A stretch of 20,000 nt of DNA from Actinidia chinensis (GCA_009663005.1 VIGQ01000015.1:30001-50000), one strand, 5' to 3'. Positions 9,299-17,712 are shown, numbered from the stretch's first letter. Numbers and translations are program-made. Notes: generated from the sequence alone by a model not told the origin.

Positions 9299-9681
9299 TA
9301 AATTATGATTATGAAATAGAGAAAACGATGGTTTTCCTTTTCTTCCAACATTGAATCTGGACGGAAGCCAAACTTCTCCCTCCCCTTACTTTTGTGTTCT
9401 GGCGGACGCCGAACTTACCCCTCCATTTACATTCTGGTTACTTTATCATATTTTTCCGATATCGATTAAGTCGTTAGGATATCCAATTTTATTGGTGTCC
9501 TGCGTCAAATTATGATTTTTCTTTATTCCACCTTTGAATCTTGGCGGACGTCAACTTTCCCTCCCTTCTTCGTGCTTCTGGCGGAAGCCGAACTTCCCCC
9601 TCCCTTCTACATTCGGTTACTTTTATCCGATTTTCTGATATCGATTAAATCGTAGGATATCAATTTTATTGTTCCGCGTCA
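9299..9681. repeat. Imperfect tandem duplication, two units
   Basis: Unit 1 (about 9299-9507) and unit 2 (about 9508-9681) align along their whole length. Shared blocks include TTCCA..TTGAATCT, GGCGGA.GCCGAACTT, CATTC.GGTTACTTT, GATATCGATTAA.TCGT and CAATTTTATTG, with GCGTCA at each end. Unit 2 lacks about 25 bases near its start. Inside each unit the motif GGACGGAAGCCAAACTT / GGCGGACGCCGAACTT occurs twice, so four related motifs with CCCTCC tails appear in under 300 bases. The region lies in the pseudogene's first intron. Confidence 0.85.
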
Positions 9682-10620
9682 CTCTTGCTGTTCATCTATT
9701 GATACAACAACAAACTGCATATTCTCCTTCTATTTATCTGTTAGCACCACAAACACACCGAACCTGCTATAAATTTTGTATGCATAGTTATGCCGACATG
9801 TAGAGCTTAGTTATTGATGGAGAGTACCACACTGGTTAGCTGCATCGGATACTTTTGTTTAGCTATGGAGACTAGCTATGCAATGGATCGAACTTACTAT
9901 GCTAAAACAGGTTGATGAAGTTATATTTGCCCCTTTTGGAATTTTCTTTAGTTTCTTGAGGTATAGCTTAGTTTGTGGAATTTAATTGACAACATCACCT
10001 CAGTTTGATGCGGGTACATCCTGGTTCCATGTCTACTCTTGTTTGTTTAAACTTGTTGACCTCTGCCATTTTCAATTCGACAGTTTGTGTGATAATTAGT
10101 GTTAGGGTGGATTTTATGACTGGTGTGAGAGGCGGTAGGATACACAAGATATGACATACAGCCTGTGGTTGTGTCCAATATACTGAATGTATGGTTGAAG
10201 TTTGTAGGGAACACAAAGCCATCAAGATATCAGCTTGTGTCCAGATCGAATTCGGAGCCTTTTAACCAATGGTGGAGGTGGTTTGTTACGCGAATGGGAA
10301 GTATAGCTTGTAGCTGGATTATATGGTTGTCTTATTTATGTGCCCGCTGTTGATAAGTCTTTTAGTTGGAAATACTACACACAACATAACTTTTGTGAAT
10401 CTAGAGTTTATGGCCGCTAGATATAAAAAGATACAACACTTGTTGCCTAGCTGTTATAGAGAAACACTTGAATACATGTGAGTGTCCATGTGGACATGAC
10501 TCAGAATTAGATTACCTCCATTGAAGCATCCACCATCCAGGACGGGGTAGGATACACACATTCTGCATGCTAGATTGTTCCATGACAAATTCTCAGTCTT
10601 TTACTTTTCTCATTGCATAT

Positions 10621-10666
10621 TTCAATGAGAGCATATCACAAAAAAAAAAAAAAACTTCAATGAGAG
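10621..10666. repeat. 11-base direct repeat flanking a short A-tailed insert
   Basis: TTCAATGAGAG occurs at 10621-10631 and 10656-10666. Between them are 24 bases, CATATCAC followed by an A-run. A direct repeat around an A-tailed insert is the shape of a target-site duplication left by a severely truncated retroposed fragment, but slippage could also explain it. Confidence 0.4.
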
Positions 10667-10773
10667 TTACCTTATATTGACAGCTACAATGTGGAACATA
10701 GAATGTACAATTTGGTATTCTTGATGTTACATGAGACTTATCCTGATATTTGACAACCCCCCTTGGTGTAACT

Positions 10774-10995
10774 TCACTTGACGTTGGAGGGAAGGAAAAT
10801 TTCTTGTAATTCAGGCATATCTATTGATGCTATATGATCTGGGGGCAATTCAGTAAAAATAGTAGGTCCTGCAAGCCATCGAAAATACTTTTCCATAGAA
10901 GTGGTCTGCGTGCTTTGATCTGGTTCTTTTGACTGGGTCTGAGAAGCGGTATTACTAACAAAAAAAAGAAGGTGGATTCGCGGCGCCCATCTTTG
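10774..10995 (-). other. Coding-like open stretch, unrecognised, antisense
   Basis: On the minus strand 73 codons are open down to a TGA at 10776-10774; the first ATG is at 10896-10894, giving 40 residues (MEKYFRWLAGPTIFTELPPD and on). The composition is unlike the surrounding low-complexity frames: residues such as W, P, D, H and M are well spread, and the upstream part is Q/S/T-rich (TASQTQSKEPDQSTQT), like a linker. A pyrimidine tract ending TTGTTAG at its head could be a splice acceptor. It lies directly downstream, in the same direction, of the Gag relic, so it may be another piece of a retroelement or of an antisense gene. I do not recognise it. Confidence 0.35.
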
Positions 10996-11470
10996 CTAAG
11001 AGTTTTTAATGCAATTATAAAATATTAGTAAATCTAGTAAATCTCTCAGAATAGATCTTTTCAGATTTTCATACAAATAATTCATACTTCATGAAACTAA
11101 CCTACTAATTTTAGATTCGTTTACCTTGATTTGTCATTCAAGGTCCACTTCAAGTTTATCCCATATTTCTTCTTTACGGATTCGCAAGCAGAAACTGGCG
11201 TTAAATCATTTGCATCTAACGCAACAATATAATATATGCCTTTAGCATTAAAGTGTGAATAAGCGTTGAATCATCTTATCCCCCCCAATCTTTCTCAGAT
11301 TTAATGACTTTTTTCTTATCAACATTTTCGTGGGAATATAGGGACCATCCTTTATTTTCAAGCCTCATAATCCAATGCTTGAATGTACCTTCCCATCCTC
11401 TCTTCCAATATGTGTAATGATTCCCATTAAATAAGGGAGACCTATTACGCTGTTTCCTTGTTGCTTTCAA
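10991..11470 (-). mobile_element. Ty1/copia Gag (UBN2/DUF4219-type) relic
   Basis: From the ATG at 11470 the frame reads SPLFNGNHYTYWKR, matching the PPLFDG.NYTYWK motif that opens copia-type Gag. It continues with KKVIKSEKDWG, a family-like K-S-E-D-W block, then a stop. Other frames carry on in the right order: a YILYC-like block, VSACES (around 11179-11195), a degenerate EIWDKLEV-like segment, ESKIS, and FIIALKTLSK (10991-11020). Frameshifts and stops are frequent, so this is a dead fragment. No protease, integrase, reverse transcriptase or LTR is seen. It lies antisense inside the PRP31 pseudogene's first intron. Confidence 0.75.
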
Positions 11471-11822
11471 TTTACTACTTTCTTGAGGGTTCTGGCTTAA
11501 TAGATGTATTCAAATTTTCTTTTACTTGTCCTCTCTCCCCCTCTCTTTCTCTCTCCTGTTACTATTTTTTGCTATAGGACTAATATCACTGCTGGCCTTT
11601 TTACTAAGGCAATGAAGAATTTTAAATGCGTTGATTAGAACATTTACCTTTTGGTTGTCCATGGTCCTTTATGTCCTTAGAGCATGAGTCCAAGTAAACT
11701 CCTTTTGTTTTGTTTTGTGCAAGACCTTTTTGTTATCATTTACAGATGCTTTGGTGTTATTTCTGAAGTAGGTTTATGCGGTGTGTGGTTGGTCCTAACA
11801 GAATATCTATGTATGGCGTCAG

Positions 11823-11888
11823 GTCACTCTTGCGATTTCTTTTTCTTTGCCGACCTTGATGACTTGTTCTGACATGAAGCGTATTCCT
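11823..11888 (+). pseudogene. PRP31: PRP31 pseudogene exon 3 (N-terminus)
   Basis: Follows an AG at 11821-11822 and ends at the donor GTAAGTC. It encodes a remnant of the acidic N-terminus (SFLADLDELSDNEA in the family), seen as FFADLDDLF then TGA in one frame and T-L-A at its head in another. Both a missing base near GCGAT and extra T residues disturb the frame. An ATG at 11813 is also in frame with the first part but precedes the likely acceptor. Confidence 0.8.
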
Positions 11889-11911
11889 GTAAGTCTTTCA
11901 TTAGTGATATG

Positions 11912-11948
11912 CCCCCCCCCCCCCCCCCCCCAAAAAAAAAAAAAAAAA
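11912..11948 (+). repeat. C20-A17 homopolymer junction
   Basis: Twenty consecutive C residues (11912-11931) are followed at once by 17 A residues (11932-11948), 24 bases into the intron after exon 3. Exact lengths may be affected by sequencing slippage. Confidence 0.9.
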
Positions 11949-12071
11949 GTACTTTCCACTACCGTAACTTTTATTTAGTCAGGGTCAGCACTTTATCATT
12001 TCTATTGAACATATTTTCTTGCATTTGGCTGTGTCATACCTTGTCCTTCTTAGATTATCTTCCCTGGCCAG

Positions 12072-12212
12072 GAGGAAGATAATCTTGATGCAGAAAATAC
12101 TGGAAGAAGAGGTTGATGGGGGGGCCTTGCTGATCTAGAAACCCTTATTACGATGATTTGGACAGTGGTCTCAAAATTGCAGAAAACACAGCGTTCATAC
12201 TTTTATTAGCAG
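12072..12212 (+). pseudogene. PRP31: PRP31 pseudogene exon 4
   Basis: The acceptor is CCCTGGCCAG and the donor is GCAG followed by GTTTGTTT. It encodes the acidic linker (EEDNLDAENT) and then ADLETL and SKLQKTQR, the conserved block before the Nop domain, in shifted frames. A base is missing in the CTTATTACG stretch (family L-N-Y-D-D) and one is extra in CAGTGGTCTC (family D-S-V-S-K). Confidence 0.88.
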
Positions 12213-12614
12213 GTTTGTTTATGTGCTATCCTTACTTCTTGAATCAGATGTCTCCTACATGTGAATAACTCAACACGAGGAAGATTTATAATTTCTCTTA
12301 CTATCCCTGTACTAACTGAATCAGATTCTTTTGTCAATTTAACTAAGATTTATATCTCTTTTCTAAAGGTTGGCACATAGCCCCCAACAAACTTGCATGA
12401 GCACATTTAAATTAATCTATCTAGTTTCTAAGGTTTTGTTTCCCTTTTATTGATTTTGGTATCTCTTTCATTTTCTTAAGCTATTATTATGTCACACTTG
12501 TCTTTGTTGTTCTTCTTGTAACTCTCCAAATACAGTGCTTTCCTGAATTACCATCATTTTTGGACTTTGCATTGAAAATTCTGCGACTATTGCATGTTTT
12601 CTTCTGTGTTGCAG

Positions 12615-13525
12615 AAAGTTGAAGAAGCTCTTGAAGAAAGGGTCTGATATGCAAATCATGGCCTAGTTCCTTGAAGATGAGATCCTGAATACCACTGATT
12701 AGTAGAATTAGTAATGCATTTCAGTTGACATTGAGAATGAAATTATATTATCCACATTTGTATCCGGGACAAGTACCGCTTGAATTTTCCTGACTGGAAT
12801 CACTTGTTCAATCCCCAATCGATTATGCTCGAGTAGTTAAAAGATTGCAACGAAATGACTTAACCCTTGTTGATTTGGAATGGCTTCTACTCTACCCTCT
12901 GGCCATTATTATGGGTGTGGTCTGTCACAGCATCACCACTAGTGGTAAACCACTTCCAGAAGACGTCCCTACAGAAGACAGTTGATGCTGTTGATGAGCT
13001 TCACTCTTGATTCAGCAAAGAAAATGGTCCTTGATTTTGGGAGAGTATAATGGGATATATTGCTCCAAATCTTTCTGTGCAATTGTAGGTAGTGCGGTTG
13101 CGGCAAAGCTTCTATGGGGACTGCCTGGTGGTCTATCAGCATTAGGCTAAGATGCCTGCTTGCAATGTGCAGCTTCTTGGTGCGAAGAAAAAGAACTTAG
13201 CTGGGTTTTCAACTGCAACATCTCAGTTCCGTGTTGGTTGATATTGAGGGGCAAACAGAAGTTTTTCAGAGGGCACCACACCCCCTTCTCCTGAGATGCG
13301 TGCTTGCCGACTACTGGCTGCAAAATCGACGCTTTGCAAAGCACGGGTAGATTCTACAGAGGGGATTCCAACTGGGAAGACTGGAGAAATTTTCGAGAGA
13401 GATTCGTAAGAAAATTGAGCAGTGGCAAGAGCCACCCCCTGCGAAGCAACCCAAACCTCTTCCAGTTCCTGACTCTGAACCGACAAAGAAGAGAGGTGGT
13501 CGCGGTTGAGGAAGATGAAGGAAAG
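12615..13525 (+). pseudogene. PRP31: PRP31 pseudogene exon 5 (NOSIC/Nop domain core)
   Basis: This large exon starts after TTGCAG with KVEEALEE and ends GGAAAG before the donor GTAGTG. Readable blocks in order are SPIDYARVVKRLQRNDLTLV (from 12812), ITTSGKPLPEDV, MGYIAPNLS, a 31-codon run from 13146 beginning AKMPACNVQLLGAKKKNLAG that stops at TGA 13239 where the family has Y-L-E, then RLLAAKSTL, ARVDST, WQEPPPAKQ in another frame, and finally LRKMKER. At least eight frame changes are needed to follow the family sequence. One missing base at about 13503, in the GGRR codons, creates a TGA. Confidence 0.92.
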
Positions 13526-13635
13526 GTAGTGTGCTCTTTTTTATATTGGGCTTGCATTCAAAAGTTAATTGTTCATTATCATTTGGTTTTTTGATTTGGC
13601 TATCTTAATTGTATTAATTGGACTCTGCGTATCAG

Positions 13636-13708
13636 ATATGCCTATCACAGACATGATGAAGCTGGCAAATATGATGCAAGTTTGGAGTTCCGGAAGAAAG
13701 CTCTTTAG
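13636..13708 (+). pseudogene. PRP31: PRP31 pseudogene exon 6
   Basis: The acceptor is GTATCAG and the donor is TTTAG followed by GTGATT. It continues from LRKMKER with YAITDMMKLANMMQ (the Y codon split across the splice), then a frameshift from one extra A, after which FGVPEESSL is readable in the next frame. The phase at the donor (TTA G) matches exon 7. Confidence 0.9.
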
Positions 13709-13954
13709 GTGATTATTGCTATTTTGGCTGATTTTGGAATATAGTGCCGTTACTTTCCTTGGTTTGCTTGAGAATGGATCGGCCATCAGTTTTTTAAACC
13801 CTTGGCTTTCATAGGTTAATGATTAATTAACCCAAAAAAGTATTTTTCTTGGCACCTCTTTTATTTTTTTATTTTTGGTAGTTTAATAAGACCACTGTAG
13901 TGGGAATATTCCACGTTTTTTTCCTTAATATTGGGCTGCCTGAAATTTATATAG

Positions 13955-14059
13955 GTGATGGACTGGGAGAAGGATATGGAATTGCTAGGTCATGCTGGCC
14001 GTGCAAGTTGGCTGTGTACAGTTTCCCCAGAGAAAACTTGCTGGCAAAGTACTAAGAAA
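13955..14059 (+). pseudogene. PRP31: PRP31 pseudogene exon 7
   Basis: After the acceptor TTATATAG it reads (G)DGLGEGYGI, then degenerates where the family has LGQAGSGKLRV and KLAAKVAKK. Pieces of both are visible across frames (CKLAVY, LLAK). It ends at the donor GTAAGTC. Confidence 0.88.
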
Positions 14060-14259
14060 GTAAGTCTGTAATCTCATTAGTCCTGTGTAATTCTCGAGTC
14101 AAATGCCAAATTTTGTTGTTCAAAAATTCTATCTAGAATTTTTTCTTTGTCTGTAATTTAATTTGCTAAATGTGAAACCTTTTGCCCTAGCCATTTTTAT
14201 TGCTCAATGATCAATATCTACCTGCTTATAACGCTTTCGAAGTTTGTTACTGTTTTCAG

Positions 14260-14335
14260 GTTTAAGGAAAGCCCTATGGAAGGTCAGTGGTGCTTAACAT
14301 CAGGACTGACTTCAAGTTTGGCTTTACACCGGCAG
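14260..14335 (+). pseudogene. PRP31: PRP31 pseudogene exon 8
   Basis: After TTTTCAG it reads FKE(S/K)PYGR. In another frame follow SGLTSSLAL and then FTPA, corresponding to the family's KEKQYG...SGLTSSLAFTPVQ. It ends at GGCAG before GTTTG. Confidence 0.87.
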
Positions 14336-14632
14336 GTTTGTTTACCTTCTTTCTTTTGAAACAATCTCCATGATGCTAAGTTTGTTTCTAGTCCTCTGAC
14401 ATTTGAGCCGATATGCATTCTTAGGTGCATTAGCTATAGTGTTGAGTTTAATCACTATGGGTTTATGGATATGGTAACGGTCATATTGTCATAGCAATTG
14501 CACTTATTTTTCTTCTCCTCACCTTGTTCTATTACTGGAATTTTGAACCATTTTGGGCTCAGACATTTCATTTTTCATGATTGATATTTTCATATTTCTT
14601 TTGGTGACGCGAATGCCATTTAATCGTTGTAG

Positions 14633-14736
14633 GGAGTGAACTGTCAAATCTCCCAGGCCGCCAACCAGCTTGGTAGTGGAACTCAAGTACCTACTTCTCA
14701 TAAATAGGGACATTTTCAAAGATTAAGAGGACCGAG
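14633..14736 (+). pseudogene. PRP31: PRP31 pseudogene exon 9 (C-terminus)
   Basis: After CGTTGTAG it reads GSELSNLP, then in a shifted frame QAANQLGSGTQVPTSHK and a TAG, and in a further frame GTFSKIKRTE. These match the family C-terminus (GIELSNPQ...LGSGTQSTYFSE.GTFSKIKRT). The usual stop codon after K-R-T is lost (ACCGAG). Downstream sequence to about 14980 may be former 3' UTR. Confidence 0.9.
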
Positions 14737-15220
14737 TTTGCGCAATCCTATCCGTCTAACTACATATACTTCAGGTTTATTGAGGACATTATGTATATTG
14801 CTTAATATGCTGTATATTTTGCTCGATTGTTACTTTTACCTTCCCTGATCTCATGAATACATCTTTGTAACTATCTTTTTTTTTTCTTACAGAGTTATTC
14901 AAAGCATTAACAGATGTGTGTTGACTTGATTTCTGAACAATGTGGATATTACGGCACCTACCCAAATCCTTGGTAAGAAATGCGATTATTTTTTCAGATA
15001 GCATTAGATGCCGTAAACGTTGAATTGTTTAGTTTAGTGAAGAAAATATAGCTGATATGAAAAGTACCATGTTGTATCTTGTACAAATTGTCTAAGGAAC
15101 ATGTCAATCTATGATTGTAACGTTCACATTGACAAATTTCGTGGCACCATCTAGCCCGGGGCTGTCGCATGAACTTCTTATAATTACGAAAACCCGGAGT
15201 CGGGACATCAATACGTAGAT
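14737..15220. other. Downstream flank of the pseudogene
   Basis: No gene is supported. A T13 run lies at 14877-14889. At 15145-15205 a short GC-richer patch contains the near-palindromes AGCCCGGGGCT and CCCGGAGTCGGG. A 100-codon open frame on the minus strand (14994-15296) overlaps the dispersed repeat and has no recognisable domain. Confidence 0.45.
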
Positions 15221-15432
15221 AACTATGAAAATACATGCGTGCACTTACTTGCATCAATGCTGTAGGTTTGTCTCGTCCTTCTTGCGCTGGAAACACTTGT
15301 AAGGTAAACTGACACTTGCCCTCTCAAAGGTAGTGACCAATCTCACTTGGCCCCTCTAATAATAATTTTCTCACTTACATCCTCACTTGTGTAAAACTGA
15401 GCAATCCACCCAACAGCCAACGTCATCTACGA
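15221..15432 (+). repeat. Dispersed repeat, copy 1
   Basis: Aligns along about 210 bases with 16081-16291. Shared wording: ACATGCGTGCAC, CTGCATCAA (TTGCATCAA here), AAGGTAAA.TG, TTGCC.TCTCAAAG, CTCA.TTGGCCCCT, TTTCTCACT, CATCCTCACTT, TGTAAA and GCAATCCACCC. The offset is about 863 bases. An inverted partial third copy lies at 17713-17800. Confidence 0.75.
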
Positions 15433-15634
15433 AGTTAATGGATGTAGTAAGAAAAAAGATTGAAAGTCTTAAATTAAAAGGTAGTTTGTTCATATTTGTA
15501 CCAAAAAATTAAGTTAGAAAAAAAATCTTGATATTAGTTTTAAAAGTATCAGTGTTATTTCTAAAATTATCGGTAAGATGACTGTATTTGTTACAAACGT
15601 CAAGAAGGTCAATGAAATTTACCCTAATACTATA
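15433..15634. other. Short AT-rich spacer
   Basis: Lies between the first dispersed-repeat copy and the MITE; nothing recognisable. Confidence 0.5.
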
Positions 15635-15780
15635 AGGGGTTTTTGGCTGTTGGATAGCATCAGGAGGATAACTTTTAGAGGGGATAATTTTTGGAGGGAA
15701 TAACTTTAACTGTTTGGAACTTTTTAGAATGAGTGGATAAGGGTTGGGATAAAGGAAGAAAAAATATCTGTAGAGAAACC

Positions 15781-15814
<34 letters not shown>

Positions 15815-16015
15815 GTTTTATTTCTCTATATATATAAAAATAAAAATATTACATTTGTTCTCTTTCTATATTTTTTTCCTTATCCTCCACTCGTATCCAC
15901 CTGGATAACTTAGTTAGGGTAGAGGGCTACCCAAAAATTATCGCCTTTTCGCCTGCGTGGAGAAAGTTAGTCGTGGAAAAAAGTATCTGTATTGGTATAA
16001 ACCATCAAACGCTGA
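15635..16015. mobile_element. MITE related to the 7195-7579 element
   Basis: The left end TTTTTGGCTGTTGGATAGC resembles GTTTGGCTGGTGGATTAGG at 7201. The interior shares the arrangement GGATAAGG..TGGGATAAA....AAATATCT (15734-15769 against 7327-7354), followed by AATATTAAAA / ATATTAAAAA and TTTCTCTATATATAT phrases. The right end is unclear: ACCATCAAACGC (about 16000-16012) is a weak reverse match to the left end. There is no coding capacity. Confidence 0.45.
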
Positions 16016-16080
16016 ATATAAAAAATTATCCGACAAGAAAAGTTACCCCTCATTATTCGCTAGGTAACACAAGCCATAAG

Positions 16081-16291
16081 CTAACTAGAAATAGTACATG
16101 CGTGCACGTACCTGCATCAAGGCTTGTTCTTGCCTTCTCCTTTTTGACTGGAGACTTTAAGGTAAAATGCAATTTGCCTCTCAAAGTGGACGATTCTCAT
16201 TTGGCCCCTTCTAAATTATAATTTCTCACTCTCATCCTCACTTTTGTAAACCGTAGCAATCCACCCCAACACCCAACGGTCCACTTGACGT
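16081..16291 (+). repeat. Dispersed repeat, copy 2
   Basis: The direct partner of 15221-15432, with numerous substitutions and small indels. An 82-codon open frame running from 15973 into it is not conserved in copy 1 and is judged fortuitous. Confidence 0.75.
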
Positions 16292-16549
16292 GAAAGAAAA
16301 TTGTAATAAAACAAAGATGTGTTGACCCAACCTAAATTTTAAAAAAAACGGTAACCCGCGTAAGTATATAAAATATTACCATGTAAAATAGTCAGAGCAG
16401 AGAGTGGTGCATTATATTAAAACAATAAACAAATCCAAGTCAAAATTAAAGGGCCACATGGTGGGGACTTCATCCGCCCCACAAATGGACATATACCGTC
16501 AAAGTTACAAACCCCCCCACAACAAAAAGACTCTAAGTGATAAGTGATA
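16292..16549. other. Intergenic DNA
   Basis: No gene or repeat recognised. Confidence 0.5.
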
Positions 16550-17342
16550 TTGGAACTATTTAATTTTTTATTTTTTTATTTTTGTTTTGTTTTAATTTAT
16601 TAATAAAAATATAAAACTTGTTGGTCTTGCAAAAAATACATAACAAATAAGGCTAAATTAAATTTTAGTATTTTGAAAATAGTGAAAATAAGAAAAGTTG
16701 TTTTTGTTTTATGTATAATTTTTTTATCCCAAATTTTTTCAATCACCACCACAACCTATAACATAACCACACCTCCTCCTCTTCCTCCAACGCCTCTATC
16801 ACCACCACACCACTCTTCCTCCTCTTCCCTCCTCCTCCTCACCATTACCGCCACCACCACTCATCACCACATCTTCCTCCTCATCCTCCTCCACCTTCAC
16901 AACACACTGCCTCTCACCACCACCACCACCGCAAAAGAAGAAAAAACACCTCCGAGAAAACTGCGAAACACAACAAACACTGCATCCGACTAAAGAAACC
17001 AACAAAACACCAACCACACATAAATAAGAACAAACCACATACTCAGCCACAACCACCGCCTCCTCCACCACAGCCACCACCGACCGCCAACAAATCCTCA
17101 CTCCGCCGCCACTCCTCCTACTCACTATTCACACCACCTCCACCACACCACTCCAGCCTCCACCACACACATTTTTTTTAAATAGTTTTAAAAGTAGGGA
17201 AACTAAATATATTTTTGTTTTAAATAGTTTTAAAAAAAATAAACACAAACATACTTTAAATTTTTTTATTAAAAAATAAATAAAATAAATTAAAAATTAA
17301 ACAAATACAAAAGAAAACAAAAATGTTACCGAACATCCCCTA
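16550..17342. mobile_element. CCA/TCC-rich non-autonomous element
   Basis: A core of about 430 bases (16740-17165) is built almost wholly of CCA, CCT and TCC triplets on the plus strand, nearly lacking G. It is flanked by AT-rich arms. The right arm ends AAATGTTACCGAACATCCCC (17323-17342), in reverse GGGGATGTTCGGTAACATTT, the typical terminus of a dispersed plant element whose interior is CCA-rich. The left arm (16550-16625, TTTTTTATTTTTGTTTTG) is a loose reverse match of the right arm, but its terminal GTTCGGTAAC is not visible, so the left end may be lost. Element assignment rests on remembered repeat wording. Confidence 0.55.
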
Positions 17343-17712
17343 ATGTTGACAAAAGGAAAGAAACCCTTTTGCCACAACCCCAAAAAAAAAAAAAAATGTA
17401 CACAAAAAATCATACAAAAATCCTAAAATACGTACCGTATTAGGGCATTTGGTTCCCTCCTCAAGCGGTTGTTTCAGGAATATGAGCTCTTTGTTGTCTT
17501 CTATGAAAAAACTTAATTTGATTCTACCTTATTCAATCTCTCTTTCTCGTCATTGATGTGAGATATCAAAAATATTGAATTTGCATATTTCTATGCGATT
17601 CATGACGTTGCCTCTGGATTTGGATCGGGGTCAATACGTGGCCAGCCCAAGGGGCAATTCTTGTTCACTGGTAGCCGGACATTGACATCGGGTAATTACA
17701 ACGGTTTATATA
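17343..17712. other. Intergenic DNA
   Basis: No gene recognised. An A14 run lies near 17383. Confidence 0.5.

Larger units (their letters stand above)
8992..11822 (+). other. Enlarged first intron of the PRP31 pseudogene
   Basis: About 2.8 kb between the ATG-bearing exon and the exon starting GTCACTCTTGC. It contains a tandem duplication (9299-9681), an antisense coding-like stretch (10774-10995) and an antisense Ty1/copia Gag relic (10991-11470). Another part (9700-10560) is unremarkable, with a TAGGATACACA motif near 10136 and 10547. Confidence 0.5.
8550..14736 (+). pseudogene. PRP31: Degenerate non-processed copy of PRP31 (U4/U6 snRNP factor)
   Basis: Intact PRP31 bridges U4/U6 snRNP to U5 during tri-snRNP assembly in the nucleus, binding U4 snRNA and the 15.5K protein through a Nop domain. 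Here family peptides appear in the correct order, spread over exons with proper splice borders: FFADLDDL (exon 3), ADLETL and SKLQKTQR (exon 4), KVEEALEE, SPIDYARVVKRLQ, YIAPNLS, AKMPACNVQLLGAKKKN and LRKMKER (exon 5), YAITDMMKLANMMQ (6; first residue completed from exon 5), GDGLGEGYG (7), SSLALHRQ-type remnant (8) and ELSN/QLGSGTQ/GTFSKIKR (9). Each piece lies in a different frame, with indels and substitutions producing stops throughout, so no full product is possible. Introns are retained and a promoter is present, so it arose by DNA duplication, not reverse transcription. PRP31 is essential in Arabidopsis, so a working copy is expected elsewhere in the genome. Confidence 0.93.

Noticed and set aside
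13223..13594. Several overlapping open frames on both strands within PRP31 exon 5
   Set aside because: They are shadows of former coding DNA whose true frame is the plus-strand PRP31 relic.
8550..14736. PRP31 as a working gene damaged only by sequencing errors
   Set aside because: Substitution-type stops and lost conserved residues occur as well as indels, and they occur in non-homopolymer sequence in every coding exon; the normal stop codon is also lost.
8550..14736. PRP31 copy as a processed (retroposed) pseudogene
   Set aside because: Introns with proper borders lie between all recognised exons, and no terminal poly(A) or flanking duplication is seen.
14994..15296. 100-codon minus-strand open frame
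   Set aside because: It overlaps the dispersed repeat, has no domain, and the corresponding region of the second copy does not keep the frame.
15973..16221. 82-codon plus-strand open frame
   Set aside because: It crosses a MITE edge and repeat copy 2; the first repeat copy breaks the frame.
15221..16291. The two direct repeats as LTRs of one small retrotransposon
   Set aside because: They are too diverged, lack TG..CA ends and a primer-binding site, and the DNA between them is a MITE and spacer, not retroelement sequence.
16799..17125. 108-codon minus-strand frame rich in G, V, E and R
   Set aside because: It is the complement of the CCA/TCC-rich tract, where stop codons are rare in any frame because of composition.
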